A DNA stretch of 64,000 nt from Lyngbya aestuarii BL J (lineage in GTDB: Bacteria > Cyanobacteriota > Cyanobacteriia > Cyanobacteriales > Microcoleaceae). Each line of letters starts with the position of its first letter. Positions within the stretch are counted from its first letter, which is position 1. This document shows, in pieces, positions 17,867-28,682 of this stretch. The stretch lies in the NCBI RefSeq assembly GCF_000478195.2, contig NZ_AUZM01000003.1:124001-188000 (forward strand), read 5' to 3'. The notes under the pieces are model-generated. The model worked only from the letters and a program-made list of their open reading frames with translations, was not told the origin of the DNA and made no database searches. The position numbers and the translations under genes are program-made.

Positions 17867-19156
17867 CTATTGACGAACCGTTTCACCCATTAAATCTTCC
17901 GCCCAGGCTAAACACTGATTGGCTTGTTGCGCCCAAAACTCCGAACCCCAATATACAAAACAACTGGTTTCACACAATAATAGCGCTCGTTCTTGTTCAT
18001 CTGAGAGGGATGAATGGGTTGATTCTCGGCGAGAAGCACAGGCTTGACTCAAGCGTTCAACAGCTTTCAAAACCCCCTGGCGTAAGTCTCCTTCATTCCA
18101 ACTTTGATGTCCGCCAATCCAAGACCCCCCAGTTGCTTTGAGGCGAACTTCTGTACTGGGATTGTTACCGATGTAAGAGTCAATATACTGGCTAACGGTC
18201 ATAAAAGCAATATCCGACCAGTTTTGTGACTCTCGAAACAACGGAACAAAAGAATTTCTAAAATACTCAAACATCATCACATTGCCATTTTCACCATCAG
18301 ATGTCGGGACAACTAAAGGCGGAACTTTAGACTCTTTTAAAGTATTTCCTCGATAGCGAATATCTTGAATACATCCATCAGTATTTTGACCACTTTGTTG
18401 GCGAATTCCCATATCAGTATCACGCACCACACAGAGAATTCGTTCTGATTCTCCCCCCGATTCAACGACTAACCAATGCACTCGATTTTCGACTTCTGGG
18501 GTACTCCAATCACTCGGATATTCTAGAGCAGAATGAGGCAGAATAATCCACTCATATCCACATTTTTTCAGTAACCGAATCAATCGTAACGCTTCTGCGG
18601 GATCACCTGTCATTCCCATTTCAGGAAGCCAAAATCCCCGAATCTTTGCAAGCGCGTCTGTTCCAAATAAATCTGCAAACACTCGCCGCCATTCCATAAT
18701 TTGAGCTTCGTGATCCCGTTCAGGAGTGGCGGGAAAATAACAATGACTGTAAGCCGTTCCCGTAAATTCAACCGCTTCTGAATGTTCGCTTAAAACCTCT
18801 CTCCATAAGCCAATTACATCCCCCATCATTTCTCCATCCACTTCGAGATGATCAAAATGACTATTACTTGAAAGTTTGGCTAATTCTTCTAACAAAACTC
18901 CAGAATAATCAACCATTATTCGTGGATTTAAACCCTCAGATTTGAGATTTTTAACATAACGAGCCGGATTTTTGTAAGCTTGAGCAAACCATCGAGAATT
19001 CCAACTTTCCTCAGAATTGGGTTCACTATTCAGCATTTTTTCTAAATTGCCAATCAGTTTCGCGTCTGAACCCTGACCTACCCAAATCGGCGGTTGGTGC
19101 ATATGCAGCCAAGGAACAAAGACAGCGAGAGGATTAGCAGTTGTATTCGATGACAT
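17867..19156 (-). CDS. Glycoside hydrolase family 57 protein
   Basis: A 429-residue protein with the conserved regions of GH57, a family of retaining alpha-glucan hydrolases, branching enzymes and transferases. Region 1 is WLHMHQPPIW, the nucleophile-containing region is IRGFWLPEMGM (Glu) and the acid/base region is VVPTSDGENG (Asp). Length is at the short end for GH57. A role in glycogen metabolism is plausible but the exact reaction cannot be assigned. Cytoplasmic; no signal peptide. Confidence 0.85.
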   Translation of the reverse strand: MSSNTTANPLAVFVPWLHMHQPPIWVGQGSDAKLIGNLEKMLNSEPNSEESWNSRWFAQAYKNPARYVKNLKSEGLNPRIMVDYSGVLLEELAKLSSNSHFDHLEVDGEMMGDVIGLWREVLSEHSEAVEFTGTAYSHCYFPATPERDHEAQIMEWRRVFADLFGTDALAKIRGFWLPEMGMTGDPAEALRLIRLLKKCGYEWIILPHSALEYPSDWSTPEVENRVHWLVVESGGESERILCVVRDTDMGIRQQSGQNTDGCIQDIRYRGNTLKESKVPPLVVPTSDGENGNVMMFEYFRNSFVPLFRESQNWSDIAFMTVSQYIDSYIGNNPSTEVRLKATGGSWIGGHQSWNEGDLRQGVLKAVERLSQACASRRESTHSSLSDEQERALLLCETSCFVYWGSEFWAQQANQCLAWAEDLMGETVRQ

Positions 19157-19312
19157 GAGTAATATTTATTTTATTTTTGGACTCACAAATAGGTTAACGT
19201 ATATTGACTACAATTGCATCTTTTTTTTGCATCTTCAGCATCAGTCTTGACAACTCAAGATACTGACTCTACAGTATATCTAGCTGATCAATTATGATAG
19301 AAAATCATAGTT

Positions 19313-19870
19313 TTAAGATAACTCTCGAATCACTCGACAAGGATTACCAACTGCCACAACATTTCCAGGAATATCTTTCGTCACTACACTTCCGGCACCG
19401 ATGCTTGTATTATCTCCAATCGTCACACCCGGACAAATAATTGCACCACCCCCAATCCAAACATTATTCCCAATTTTAACCGGGGTAGCGAGTTCTTTTC
19501 CTGTTAATCTAATCGTCGGATCAATGGGATGATGAGCGGTATAAATTTGAACGTAGGGAGCGCAAAGTAAATTATCTCCTAAATGAACCGTATTACAATC
19601 GAGAATTACACAACCAAAGTTCATATAAAGATTATCCCCGGCATAAATATTACTCCCATAATCGCAATAAAAAGGCGGAGTAATAACCGCATTTAAACCA
19701 ATTTGACCGAATAATTCTTGAATCAGCTTTTGGCGGTGTTCGAGTTCAGTTGCAAGTGTCGCATTATACAGGCGAGTCAATTCATCGGCTCGTTGATGCT
19801 CCGTTGTCAGTTCAGGATCACTTGCTAAATAGAGTTCTCCTGAGAGCATTTTTTGTTTTTCGGTCTTCAT
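19313..19870 (-). CDS. Maltose/galactoside O-acetyltransferase-type hexapeptide protein
   Basis: A 185-residue acyltransferase of the NodL/LacA/Maa group that transfers acetyl from acetyl-CoA to sugars. The N-terminal Mac domain reads [14 protein letters not shown], followed by left-handed beta-helix hexapeptide repeats. The catalytic His is in [10 protein letters not shown], and [22 protein letters not shown] is of the usual kind. Length is typical. It reads in the same direction as the GH57 gene but is about 160 bases away from it. Confidence 0.88.
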   Translation of the reverse strand: MKTEKQKMLSGELYLASDPELTTEHQRADELTRLYNATLATELEHRQKLIQELFGQIGLNAVITPPFYCDYGSNIYAGDNLYMNFGCVILDCNTVHLGDNLLCAPYVQIYTAHHPIDPTIRLTGKELATPVKIGNNVWIGGGAIICPGVTIGDNTSIGAGSVVTKDIPGNVVAVGNPCRVIRELS

Positions 19871-19976
19871 TTCCAGAATACTACATCGAAACCATGAAAT
19901 AGAATTTAGAAGGAAAGATCACCTCATCTTTCCCCCCTATTCTTGCGACTATAAAGTTTGATTAATTCTGATAGTT

Positions 19977-20198
19977 TTATTCGTGAGTTTCCGATTGACG
20001 ATCAAATACAAGAACAAATGAGGCTTGCGGACTGAGTTGTTTCAAACGCTTTAAATGTCCCTCTGCATTTGAACGACTGCGAAATCGTGCTACAACTGTC
20101 TGTTCGAGATCAGGAAGCAAACGAGCGATCGCCCAAGTATTCAGACGATCCCGGTATGCACTCACCTCTGGGTTTGAGGTGACGTTGTTTTGTGGCAT
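19977..20198 (-). CDS. Small conserved-type hypothetical protein
   Basis: A 73-residue protein with a compact C-terminal half (VVARFRSRSNAEGHLKRLKQ then ASFVLVFD) that could form a beta-alpha-beta unit similar in outline to a SPOR domain. I do not recognise a named family. It has an ATG start and codon use like its neighbours. Upstream is a 390-base gap. Confidence 0.6.
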   Translation of the reverse strand: MPQNNVTSNPEVSAYRDRLNTWAIARLLPDLEQTVVARFRSRSNAEGHLKRLKQLSPQASFVLVFDRQSETHE

Positions 20199-20585
20199 AA
20201 TTTATATTTGTCCGTAAGGAGTACAATCGGGGACGGTAGTAACTCTCTTGGCTTGTCTGCTAATATCCCTATTGCCCTTATTAAACTGCACACTGCTACC
20301 TTTTGTAAAGAGTTAACGCTAAAACTTAATGCTTTATGGACTTGAGAGCCTGAATAGAGCGAGTTGGAGTCAGAATACTCAATCGATCAAGTTGATTCGC
20401 AATTGCAAGAAAGGCAGAACACCACCCAAACTTTTAGTTTAGCAGGTTTTCCGTTGGCGATATTTGTATCCGTGTAGTGAACAGCAACTTGTACAAGAGC
20501 TGTCGTTAATTCGCTGCAAACACGACGAAAAAACTAGACGATTTTTACTTAAATTCAAAAACAAATTGTGACTTGAAGTTCTTTA
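20199..20585. other. Intergenic region, nothing recognised
   Basis: About 390 bases between the small hypothetical gene and the end of the multi-PAS kinase. No open frame, tRNA or strong hairpin is seen. It likely includes the promoter of the small hypothetical gene. Confidence 0.4.
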
Positions 20586-23500
20586 TCAGTTGATTAAATC
20601 CAGAATTGCCTGAATTAAAATCTGCGGTTCAACCGGCTTAGAAATATGCTGGTTAAAACCGGATCGATGCGCCTTTTTAAAATCAGCTTCTCCCGCATAA
20701 GCAGTTAAGGCAATTGCAGGCATTTGTTTGTCCGATTCATTCTTATATAATGAGCGAATTTGCTTGATTAACTGATAACCATCCATTCCCGGCATCCCAA
20801 TATCACTGACCAAAATATCGGGAGTCGAATTCATAAATGCTTTTAACCCTTCAGGTGCTGAAGTCATTGCTATCACCGTTGCACCCGCCTGTTCTAACAT
20901 CAAAGTCAAAAACTCACGGGTATCAGCTTCATCCTCAACAATTAAAACTTGAATTCGCTGTAAACACTGAGCATTAATCGAGCTGGCATTTATGATGTTG
21001 TCAGAGTCTAAAGATTTTCCATCAAGGGGAAGTAAAGGTAATTTAACGGTAAAAGTAGCCCCTTTTTCAACGCCTGGACTATCGGCTTGCACCGTTCCCC
21101 CGTGCATTTCAGTAATATAACGAACAATTGCTAATCCTAACCCTAAGCCACCAAACTTGCGAGTTGTTGTTCCATCTTCTTGACGAAAATATTCAAACAC
21201 ATAAGGTAAAAACTTAGAATTAATTCCTTTTCCGCGATCTTGTACTCGAATTTCAGCCTCATTCCCCACACATTCTAAATAAACATCCACTTGTCCACCA
21301 CTCTCACTAAATTTAACCCCATTAGACAGTAAATTCCAGACAATTTGTTGGAGACGACCCGCATCTCCTAAAACCTTTCCAGCTTGAGTATCGAGGTGAG
21401 TTCTAATCTCAATCGACTTAGCTTCTGCGGCCAGACGAACCGTTTCAATGGCAGAAAGAATCACAACAACCAGATCAACCGACGACCGATTTAACTTCAA
21501 TTTACCGCGTAAAATCCGAGAAACATCTAATAAATCATCAATCAACTGAACTTGCAACTTCACATTACGCTCAATCGTCGTTAAAGCCTGATGAAAAACT
21601 TGATCATCGACCTTTTGACGCTGAAGCAAACTCGCCCAACCGAGAATCGGATTTAACGGCGATCGCAACTCGTGAGACAAAACCGCCAAAAATTCATCTT
21701 TGATGCGGTTAGCAGCCTCAGCTTCTTCTCTAGCAGCACGTTCACGGGCGAGAAGTTGTTCTCGTTCAGCTTCAGCTTGTTTGCGTTCCGTCACATCCAA
21801 AAACGCTCCAATCACCCCGCGCACCTTGCCCTGATCATTTCGCAGGGGAACGGCTTTACCGTAGATATAGCGAACATCACCACTGTCAAACACAAACTCT
21901 AATTCTCCTTCAACCTCCTCACCTGTTCGTCCCGCCCGTTGCATAGGTAATTCGTGAGGGGGAATCTCTTTGCCATTTCTTTGTTGCTTAAATGGTAAGT
22001 AATTCTTTCCATCGGGGGAAGTTGCGGTGGTGATTTCACCGGGAGACATTCGCATCAGTTCATAGGCGGTTAAGTTAGCACTCATCTGATGACAATGGCG
22101 ATCGTGGGCGATCCAAATCGCTGCGGGAACCGCTTCCATCAAGGTTTCTAATTCTTCAGCCCTAGCTTTGGCTGCGGCTTCACTGTCTCGTAAAGCCTCT
22201 TCAGCTTGTTTGCGATCGCTAATATCGTTAAAGGAAACCGCCACACCATCTTCTAACTTCACCGCCATATTGTGGAACCAACCTGTAATCCCGTCAGCGT
22301 CGTATAAAATCTCGATATTGTGAGGTTGACCCGTTTCCACAACCTGAATGTAGCGATAAAAAAGATTGGTATTGAGTTGACTTCCGGGTAAGACTTCTAA
22401 AAGTCGTTGACCAATCAGATGTTCTGCGGGACGTTTGATCGCTTCTGCGGCTTTGGGGTTAACGTAAATCAACTCAAAATCAACAATTTGTCCGGTTTCA
22501 TCCCGCACACTTTTGAGGATGGTAAAGGCATACAGCGACAATTCTTGAGCCACACGAAATTGTTGTTCACTGCGTCGCAGAGCAGCAGCAACTTCTTTAC
22601 TATTGGTAATGTCTTCAGCAATACCAGCGATACGCCGAACTTTACCCTGTTCGTTGGCAATGGGAAAAGAACGATCGCGTATCCAACGCACGGAACCATC
22701 TGGATGAAGAAGGCGATATTCTTGACTAAATTGCCCATTCAGTCCTTGTTCTTGTTCAAAAATAGCCGTTCTGACTCGCAAGGCATCTTCGGGATGAATC
22801 GCCTCTAGCCAGTCGTAGGAATTAGCATAAAGGCTTTCGGCTGAATATCCCCAAATGGTTTCATAGGCTGGACTGACATAAAGAATCTGCTCGTCTTCCA
22901 CATCCCTGATCCAGAAAACATCCTCGACATTTTCCGCCATTTGCCGAAATCGTTCTTCACTTTGCCCCAGGGCAATTTCTGCTCGTTTACGGTTGTCTAC
23001 ATCGGTGATCGTCCCTACCCATTCTTGGATCGAACCTTCGGAGTTAAATAAAGGGATTCCCTTTGCTTCAAAGTAGCGATAATTTTGGGTTGCAGCATTC
23101 CAGATCCGTCCTTCAGATTGATAAATGGTTTTGTTGTCTCGCGCTTGTATCCACAGAGATTGAACTCGTGCTTGGTCTTCAGGATGAATCGCTTGTAACC
23201 AACCCCAATTTTGATATTCACTCCAACTTTGTCCGGTGTAAGTTTCCCAAGCGGGTTGAGGTTGAATAAAGTGACCTTCGGGATCAACCGTCCACACAAT
23301 CGAACTCAAAATAGAAACGAGAGAGCGATAACGTTGTTCACTCTGGCGCAGGGCAACTTCTGCTTGTTTTAAGTTGGTAATGTCAGTAATCAGAGCATAA
23401 AATCCCTTAACAGTACCATTGTCTGCAATATCGGGAATATATTGACGACGAACATAACGGGGGCCACCCTCAAAGGGCATCCAGAGTTCAACGGTAACGG

Positions 23501-26486
23501 GTTCTCCGGCTAGGGCTGATTCGACATTGAGTTTCATGTACTGATAAGCCGTTTCCCCAAGAAATTCAGCTAGATGCTGACCGATAATTTTTTCGGGCGG
23601 TTGTCCAAACCAATCCTGATAGGCTTGATTCACAAAGCGAAACCGTTGATCGCGATCAACGTAGGCGATTAAAGCCGGGACTGCATCGGTAATTAAGCGG
23701 AGTTCTTCTTCGCGTTGTCTGAGGGCGGATAAAGCTTGCTTGCGATCGGTGATATCTTCGGCAATACCCGCCACTCGCCGAATTTGACCGTCTGCTTCGG
23801 GAATGGGAAAACCCCGATCGCGTATCCACCGTATAGACCCATCCGGACGAATCACCCGAAATTCCACATCGCATCGACCTGTTAAAACCTGTTCAGTGAA
23901 GCTGGCTTGAACGAGTTCGCGATCGTCGGGGTGGATCGTTTCCATCCATTGATAGGGGTTTTTATAAAGACTTTCACAGGAACGTCCCCAGACTTTTTCA
24001 TAAGCGGGACTAACATAAAGAACTTTGTAGTCCTGCATTTGGGAGATCCAGAAGACGTCTTCGATGTTTTCGGCCATCTGTCGAAATCGTTCTTCGCTGG
24101 TTTGGAGGGCTTGTTGGGTGCGTTTGCGTTCGGTGATATCCCGGACAAAGGCTTGCCAACGGCTATCGGGTAAAATCTTGGTACTAATCTCAACGGGAAC
24201 GGGAGTTCCATCTTTTCTAATTAACGTCCATTCTTCGACATGGGTATTCCCGAGGAGTAAAGATTGCTTCATTGCTGCGAGTCGGGGCTTGTCTTCGCTC
24301 AGAATAAGCTCGCTGATTTGCTTTCCTATCAGTTCTTCTCGCCGATACCCCAATAAGTCACAGGCGTTGTTGTTGACATCAATATAGGTGCCATCGATAT
24401 CGGCAATCAATACCGCATCGGGGGCCTGTTCGATCAAGGCACGAAATCGTTCTTCACCTCGTCGCAGAGACAGTTCTGCCTGTCGTTGAGCGGTAATATC
24501 TCGAAACACAGCAACGGCGGCGACAATCTCTCCCTGTCGATCGCGAATTGGGGCGGAATTAACATTAATAAAGATACAATCCCCATCAGCCCGGAGAATG
24601 GAGATTTTTTCCCCTAAAATGACTTCGCCTGTTTTCAGCGATCGCAGCAGGGGATATTCTGAGGCATGATAAGGTTGTCCGTTGGGATGAAACCCTGTAA
24701 AGGTAATCGTTTGAGTGTAGGCATCTAACTCTAAGTCCAGGGGGTAAGAGTAGCCGAGTATCTGTTCAACTTGTTGGTTGGCGAGAACTAATTTTTGGGT
24801 AGCTTCGTCGGCGATCAGCACTCCGGCTGGCATTTGTTGTAATATTGCATTCATTCGAGAGCGTTCGGTTTCGAGTTGTTGAAGCAGTTGTTCTCGTTCG
24901 GCTTCGGCTTGTTTGCGTTCGTGGATGTCTGTGGTGGTGCCGATCCATTTAATCACGTTACCCACTTCATCTTTGAGGGGAACTGCACGGCCCATAAACC
25001 AACGGTAAACTCCGTCATGGCGACGATAACGAAATTCGGCTTCAAAAAATTCTCCTTGCTGTTTGGCTTCTTCCCAGGCTTGCTGTAAGTGAGGATAGTC
25101 ATCGGGATGATTGATTTGTTGGGAGCCGTTAGTATTGAGTTCTTCTAGGGTTAACCCTGTATATTCTATCCAGCGCGAGTTGACAAAATCGGTTTGTCCA
25201 TTGCTGTCACAAGACCAGATAAAGTCGGGAACGGCGTCGCTGAGGGTTCGATAGAGAGTTTCACTGGTTCGGAGTGCGTTTTCGGCTTCTTTTAAGTTGG
25301 TGATATCTCGCGACAGACAGAGAATTTGTTCGACTTGTTCTTGTTCTCCAAAGATGGGGGTAACAATCACATCCCACCATTTAGATTGACCCTTTTGAGT
25401 TGGACAATAGCCTTGAAAACGACTGGTTCCTCCGACTTTCGCAAGGCGAATGGCTTTTTCTGCTTTGGGATGATCTTGATCTTGCCAAAACTTTACCCAA
25501 GGTTGATCCAAAAATGGTTCAATATTATCAATTTCAAGGAGGAGTTGTCCTCCGGAGTTCATTGAGAGGAGTCGCCCTTCTAAGTCTAATACTTTCATAC
25601 AGTCGGCGCTACTTTCGATAATCCGACGGTTAAATTCTTCGCTGGATTGCAGTTTAATTTCGATTTTTTTGCGATCGCTAATATCTCTAAAATAGATCGA
25701 AATTCCTTCTTCTGAGGGGTAGGCGTTGATTTCTAAATAGCGATTCAGGCTTGGGGAGAAAGCTTCTAAATAAAGGGGGGTTTGTTCCTTCATCGCTTGA
25801 CGCAATTGTTCGGCTTCGGGATATTCTGCTTCGGCTACAAATACATCTTTCCAGAGTTGTTTTCCCAATAGTTCTTCGCGAGAATATCCGAATAAACGGG
25901 CCGCTTCTTGATTGACGTAGGTATAACAAAAATTGCGATCTAAGGCGACAAAAGCATCGGTAATTCGTTCTAAGATATTAGAGGGTGTTTCGGGGTTAAT
26001 GGGTGCCTGTGCAGGGGAAGGGATTTCTATCAGGGTTCCCAACACACCTGCTACCTTACCGATTTGATCAAAAATTGGGCTGTAGGAGGTTTTAAAAGAA
26101 CTGTGTTTTTGTTCAATAAATGACGGTTGATTGAAGTCTTGATTTTCACGACAAATCGCTTCTCCTGTTGTTAAAATGTGTTGGATATCTGAAGCAATGA
26201 CCCGATCTAGGTTTGGGTAACACGATTTTAAAGGTTGACCTAAAGTTAAAGCTGGCTGAAGATCCGTAAAAATTGAACGACAAGCATCATTATAGAGGAA
26301 AAGTTTTTCATCTCCCCAAAGGATAAACATCGGATGACAAGCGTTTAAAATCAGATTTAAAATAGTTTTAAGCTGTATAGACCATTGATCCACTGCACCC
26401 AGAGGAGTTTGTTGCCAATCGAACGATCGCATAATTTCTCCCATTTTACTGAGACTCAGAAATGGATCGGGTTGTGTTTCCGTCAC
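20586..26486 (-). CDS. Hybrid histidine kinase with twelve PAS domains
   Basis: A soluble sensor of about 1,966 residues. Twelve consecutive PAS/PAC modules can be counted, each with the usual (R/L)F/YxxLxxxxPD...ITxRK layout. They are followed by HisKA with KDEFLAVLSHELRSP (His1620 in the numbering from the alternative start at 26531), HATPase with IVWNLLSNGVKF, DRGKGI and GGLGLGLAIV, and a C-terminal receiver with phospho-Asp in VSDIGMPGMDG (Asp1910). Modules 7 and 10 are near copies (AENIEDVFWI/AENVEDVFWI), showing internal duplication. I chose the GTG at 26486 because AGGAGG lies eight bases upstream; an ATG at 26531 would add 15 residues. No transmembrane segment; signal unknown. Confidence 0.9.
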   Translation of the reverse strand: MTETQPDPFLSLSKMGEIMRSFDWQQTPLGAVDQWSIQLKTILNLILNACHPMFILWGDEKLFLYNDACRSIFTDLQPALTLGQPLKSCYPNLDRVIASDIQHILTTGEAICRENQDFNQPSFIEQKHSSFKTSYSPIFDQIGKVAGVLGTLIEIPSPAQAPINPETPSNILERITDAFVALDRNFCYTYVNQEAARLFGYSREELLGKQLWKDVFVAEAEYPEAEQLRQAMKEQTPLYLEAFSPSLNRYLEINAYPSEEGISIYFRDISDRKKIEIKLQSSEEFNRRIIESSADCMKVLDLEGRLLSMNSGGQLLLEIDNIEPFLDQPWVKFWQDQDHPKAEKAIRLAKVGGTSRFQGYCPTQKGQSKWWDVIVTPIFGEQEQVEQILCLSRDITNLKEAENALRTSETLYRTLSDAVPDFIWSCDSNGQTDFVNSRWIEYTGLTLEELNTNGSQQINHPDDYPHLQQAWEEAKQQGEFFEAEFRYRRHDGVYRWFMGRAVPLKDEVGNVIKWIGTTTDIHERKQAEAEREQLLQQLETERSRMNAILQQMPAGVLIADEATQKLVLANQQVEQILGYSYPLDLELDAYTQTITFTGFHPNGQPYHASEYPLLRSLKTGEVILGEKISILRADGDCIFINVNSAPIRDRQGEIVAAVAVFRDITAQRQAELSLRRGEERFRALIEQAPDAVLIADIDGTYIDVNNNACDLLGYRREELIGKQISELILSEDKPRLAAMKQSLLLGNTHVEEWTLIRKDGTPVPVEISTKILPDSRWQAFVRDITERKRTQQALQTSEERFRQMAENIEDVFWISQMQDYKVLYVSPAYEKVWGRSCESLYKNPYQWMETIHPDDRELVQASFTEQVLTGRCDVEFRVIRPDGSIRWIRDRGFPIPEADGQIRRVAGIAEDITDRKQALSALRQREEELRLITDAVPALIAYVDRDQRFRFVNQAYQDWFGQPPEKIIGQHLAEFLGETAYQYMKLNVESALAGEPVTVELWMPFEGGPRYVRRQYIPDIADNGTVKGFYALITDITNLKQAEVALRQSEQRYRSLVSILSSIVWTVDPEGHFIQPQPAWETYTGQSWSEYQNWGWLQAIHPEDQARVQSLWIQARDNKTIYQSEGRIWNAATQNYRYFEAKGIPLFNSEGSIQEWVGTITDVDNRKRAEIALGQSEERFRQMAENVEDVFWIRDVEDEQILYVSPAYETIWGYSAESLYANSYDWLEAIHPEDALRVRTAIFEQEQGLNGQFSQEYRLLHPDGSVRWIRDRSFPIANEQGKVRRIAGIAEDITNSKEVAAALRRSEQQFRVAQELSLYAFTILKSVRDETGQIVDFELIYVNPKAAEAIKRPAEHLIGQRLLEVLPGSQLNTNLFYRYIQVVETGQPHNIEILYDADGITGWFHNMAVKLEDGVAVSFNDISDRKQAEEALRDSEAAAKARAEELETLMEAVPAAIWIAHDRHCHQMSANLTAYELMRMSPGEITTATSPDGKNYLPFKQQRNGKEIPPHELPMQRAGRTGEEVEGELEFVFDSGDVRYIYGKAVPLRNDQGKVRGVIGAFLDVTERKQAEAEREQLLARERAAREEAEAANRIKDEFLAVLSHELRSPLNPILGWASLLQRQKVDDQVFHQALTTIERNVKLQVQLIDDLLDVSRILRGKLKLNRSSVDLVVVILSAIETVRLAAEAKSIEIRTHLDTQAGKVLGDAGRLQQIVWNLLSNGVKFSESGGQVDVYLECVGNEAEIRVQDRGKGINSKFLPYVFEYFRQEDGTTTRKFGGLGLGLAIVRYITEMHGGTVQADSPGVEKGATFTVKLPLLPLDGKSLDSDNIINASSINAQCLQRIQVLIVEDEADTREFLTLMLEQAGATVIAMTSAPEGLKAFMNSTPDILVSDIGMPGMDGYQLIKQIRSLYKNESDKQMPAIALTAYAGEADFKKAHRSGFNQHISKPVEPQILIQAILDLIN

Positions 26487-26531
26487 TGTTTTTTCCCTCC
26501 TAGCGATGCCTATTTTTATCGAGATTGTCAT

Positions 26532-26938
26532 GTTTTAATTCTAAACTTGTAGTCAAAATAAAATTAATTTTAGGTGCAATTTTAACTCAACTCTGAATCT
26601 AGAATTATGAGTCCTGAAAAATGAAGATATATAAATGATATCACAATTTTTTCGCTCTCAAAATAAAATTTAATTTCAGAAATTATAATTCATAACTCAA
26701 GCAGAAAGTAGGGATTTGTGTCCTCTATTTCAGGTCATCAATTTATAATTCATCATTCATCATTCATCATTCTGTTGATTAAGGTTATATTTTAGCTTAA
26801 GATAAATAATAGTCTCAACATCTCTATCTTGAGATAGATTCAGATCTGCAAAATTTTTGTAGAAGCAGAAGTGCAATTGCATCTTAGAATGAAAAGAGCA
26901 GTGATGCTGTATAGACTGCATTGACTCAAAAAAAGATT
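26532..26938. other. Intergenic region between divergent genes
   Basis: About 400 AT-rich bases between the hybrid kinase and rnhA, containing the heptamer repeat at 26748-26772. It should carry both promoters, but no element is distinct enough to annotate. Confidence 0.4.
26748..26772. repeat. Short tandem repeat, 7-bp unit ATTCATC
   Basis: Three perfect copies of ATTCATC followed by a partial fourth. Heptameric tandem repeats of this kind are common in filamentous cyanobacterial intergenic DNA. Confidence 0.75.
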
Positions 26939-27703
26939 ATGTCTCAACTGAATGGAATGACCGATCACGGCTTGTCTGAACCTGTACATCAATCCTCTCC
27001 AATCGAGACTGCTGAGTTTTTAGCAGAAATTGAAGCGACACCGCCAGAATATCGATCCAATCTTTTAAAGATGATGCGGCTATTTCGGGAGAGTGTAACG
27101 CCAAACTTGACGGTTTCTCCAAAAACTAAACCTCAACCCAAACCGACAAAAACCTTAGTGTCTGATCGGTTGGTTCAAGAGATTCAAAACACTTCAGAAA
27201 ATTCATCAGAACTTCAAGAAGTAATGTTATATACCGATGGGGCTTGTCAGGGAAATCCGGGGCCAGGGGGTTATGGAATTGTATTAATTCGTGGAGATCA
27301 TCGAGAAGAATTATCAGGAGGTTTTCAGTTCACCACCAATAATCGCATGGAAATGATGGCGGCAATTGTGGGGTTGGAAGTATTAGAGAAAAAAAGCAAA
27401 GTAACGCTTTATAGTGATTCTAAATATGTGGTTGATGCGATTGAAAAAGGGTGGGCTGAACGTTGGCAAACCAATGGCTGGAAACGAAATAAAAAAGAAT
27501 TAGCCATGAACCCCGATCTTTGGGAACAGTTATTAAAACTGTGTTCACAGCATCAAGTAAAATTTGTTTGGGTCAAAGGTCATGCAGGCAATCGTGAAAA
27601 TGAATGTTGCGATCGCCTAGCAGTTCAAGCCTGTCAACAGCAAAATCTACTTCAAGATTTAGGCTATGAAAATCCAGAGATGCAGCAAATTTCGTTGTTT
27701 TAA
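26939..27703 (+). CDS. rnhA: Ribonuclease HI with N-terminal extension
   Basis: A ~254-residue protein whose C-terminal ~150 residues are RNase HI, which cuts RNA in RNA:DNA hybrids. Active-site carboxylates are in [17 protein letters not shown] (Asp), NNRMEMMAA (Glu), LYSDSKYVV (Asp) and NECCDRLA (Asp). The first ~95 residues have no recognised domain; proline/lysine-rich [11 protein letters not shown] marks the linker. I prefer the ATG at 26939; a TTG at 26921 would add six residues. Confidence 0.9.
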   Translation: MSQLNGMTDHGLSEPVHQSSPIETAEFLAEIEATPPEYRSNLLKMMRLFRESVTPNLTVSPKTKPQPKPTKTLVSDRLVQEIQNTSENSSELQEVMLYTDGACQGNPGPGGYGIVLIRGDHREELSGGFQFTTNNRMEMMAAIVGLEVLEKKSKVTLYSDSKYVVDAIEKGWAERWQTNGWKRNKKELAMNPDLWEQLLKLCSQHQVKFVWVKGHAGNRENECCDRLAVQACQQQNLLQDLGYENPEMQQISLF

Positions 27704-27708
27704 AACTT

Positions 27709-28143
27709 CTATTTTGGGTTAACACAATATTCAAGAAAATTTTCAGGATAGAGGATTAATTCACCGGATAAAATGCGTTCAAATGGAATCCAAAGTGCTA
27801 TTTTTTCTCGTTTTCCTTCCTTAAAAGTGAGTTGTTCGATCTGATAAAATTTCGGATCGGCAAAGTCACATTTATAAAGTTGAACGATCTCATGTCCCGG
27901 TTTTCCGTTGTGAACAAAGAGATTTTCTAAGCAACCCAAATACTGAATATTGGTGAGGGTTGCTTGGATTTCTTCTAAGAATTCTCGTTGTAAAGCGTCT
28001 CGACTCTGTTCGCCAAAATCTATACCTCCTCCTAAAGCCCGATAAAAGTTTTCTTGTTTGACTGAATCGTAACCTTGGGATAAAAACAAGCGATTTTGAT
28101 CTTGAATTAATCCTAAGGCTAAGACTCTAATTTTCTTAGACAT
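27709..28143 (-). CDS. NUDIX hydrolase
   Basis: A ~144-residue NUDIX protein hydrolysing a nucleoside-diphosphate-linked substrate that cannot be named. The Nudix box is visible as GGGIDFGEQSRDALQREF followed by LEEI (GX5EX7REUXEE). Start chosen at the ATG at 28143 (MSKKIRVLALGL); the frame extends seven codons upstream. It converges with rnhA with only a few bases between stops. Confidence 0.85.
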   Translation of the reverse strand: MSKKIRVLALGLIQDQNRLFLSQGYDSVKQENFYRALGGGIDFGEQSRDALQREFLEEIQATLTNIQYLGCLENLFVHNGKPGHEIVQLYKCDFADPKFYQIEQLTFKEGKREKIALWIPFERILSGELILYPENFLEYCVNPK

Positions 28144-28208
28144 AAATGCACCCAATACAATCAACTGATGTGAATATTGATCCTTTCTTTTTACCGTCCG
28201 TTAGACTC

Positions 28209-28661
28209 TTAGTTATAATCAGCTAAACTAGAATTTCGGTACTCTTCATTAATTGGCCAATCTTCATTTTCTCCGCCAACAATTAATTCTTCAATAGTGA
28301 CATATTCTTTACTCAGTTGCTTAAAAGCACTAATCAAAATATCCAGAGAAAAAGCATCACTGGTTCCGAGATCAAACCAACATCTCACCCAAAGTCCTTC
28401 GTATTCTATTTCTCCCATATTGTGCATGAGTGCCATCATACTACTCTGGGCGTTATCTATATCATAGGTCATGTAGTTGATATCAACTCCACTCTCTTGA
28501 ACTTGTAGATTTTCTGCGTTAAACCCACCTAATTTTCCTAAGAGAAACCAAGAATCAAACACTTCTTCAATATACTGACGTTCAGTCATAGAAGGAACGG
28601 TACTAAATTTAAGCCAAATCCAGATATCAAAAGGATTACATTCGCGAAACTTAACATCCAT
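28209..28661 (-). CDS. DUF3531 family protein
   Basis: A 150-residue protein matching DUF3531, found in cyanobacteria and plastids: MDVKFRECNPFDIWIW at the start and GLWVRCWFDLGTSDAFSLDI in the middle are characteristic. Function unknown. Together with the next gene upstream (TPR protein, 22 bases away, same strand) it may form an operon. Confidence 0.8.
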   Translation of the reverse strand: MDVKFRECNPFDIWIWLKFSTVPSMTERQYIEEVFDSWFLLGKLGGFNAENLQVQESGVDINYMTYDIDNAQSSMMALMHNMGEIEYEGLWVRCWFDLGTSDAFSLDILISAFKQLSKEYVTIEELIVGGENEDWPINEEYRNSSLADYN

Positions 28662-28682
28662 AAAGTGACTCGCTGATCGGGT

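Noticed and set aside
26748-26772. Possible CRISPR or origin iterons from heptamer repeats
   Set aside because: Unit is only 7 bp, no spacers; slippage repeat. The same holds for 56804-56831 and 39164-39213.
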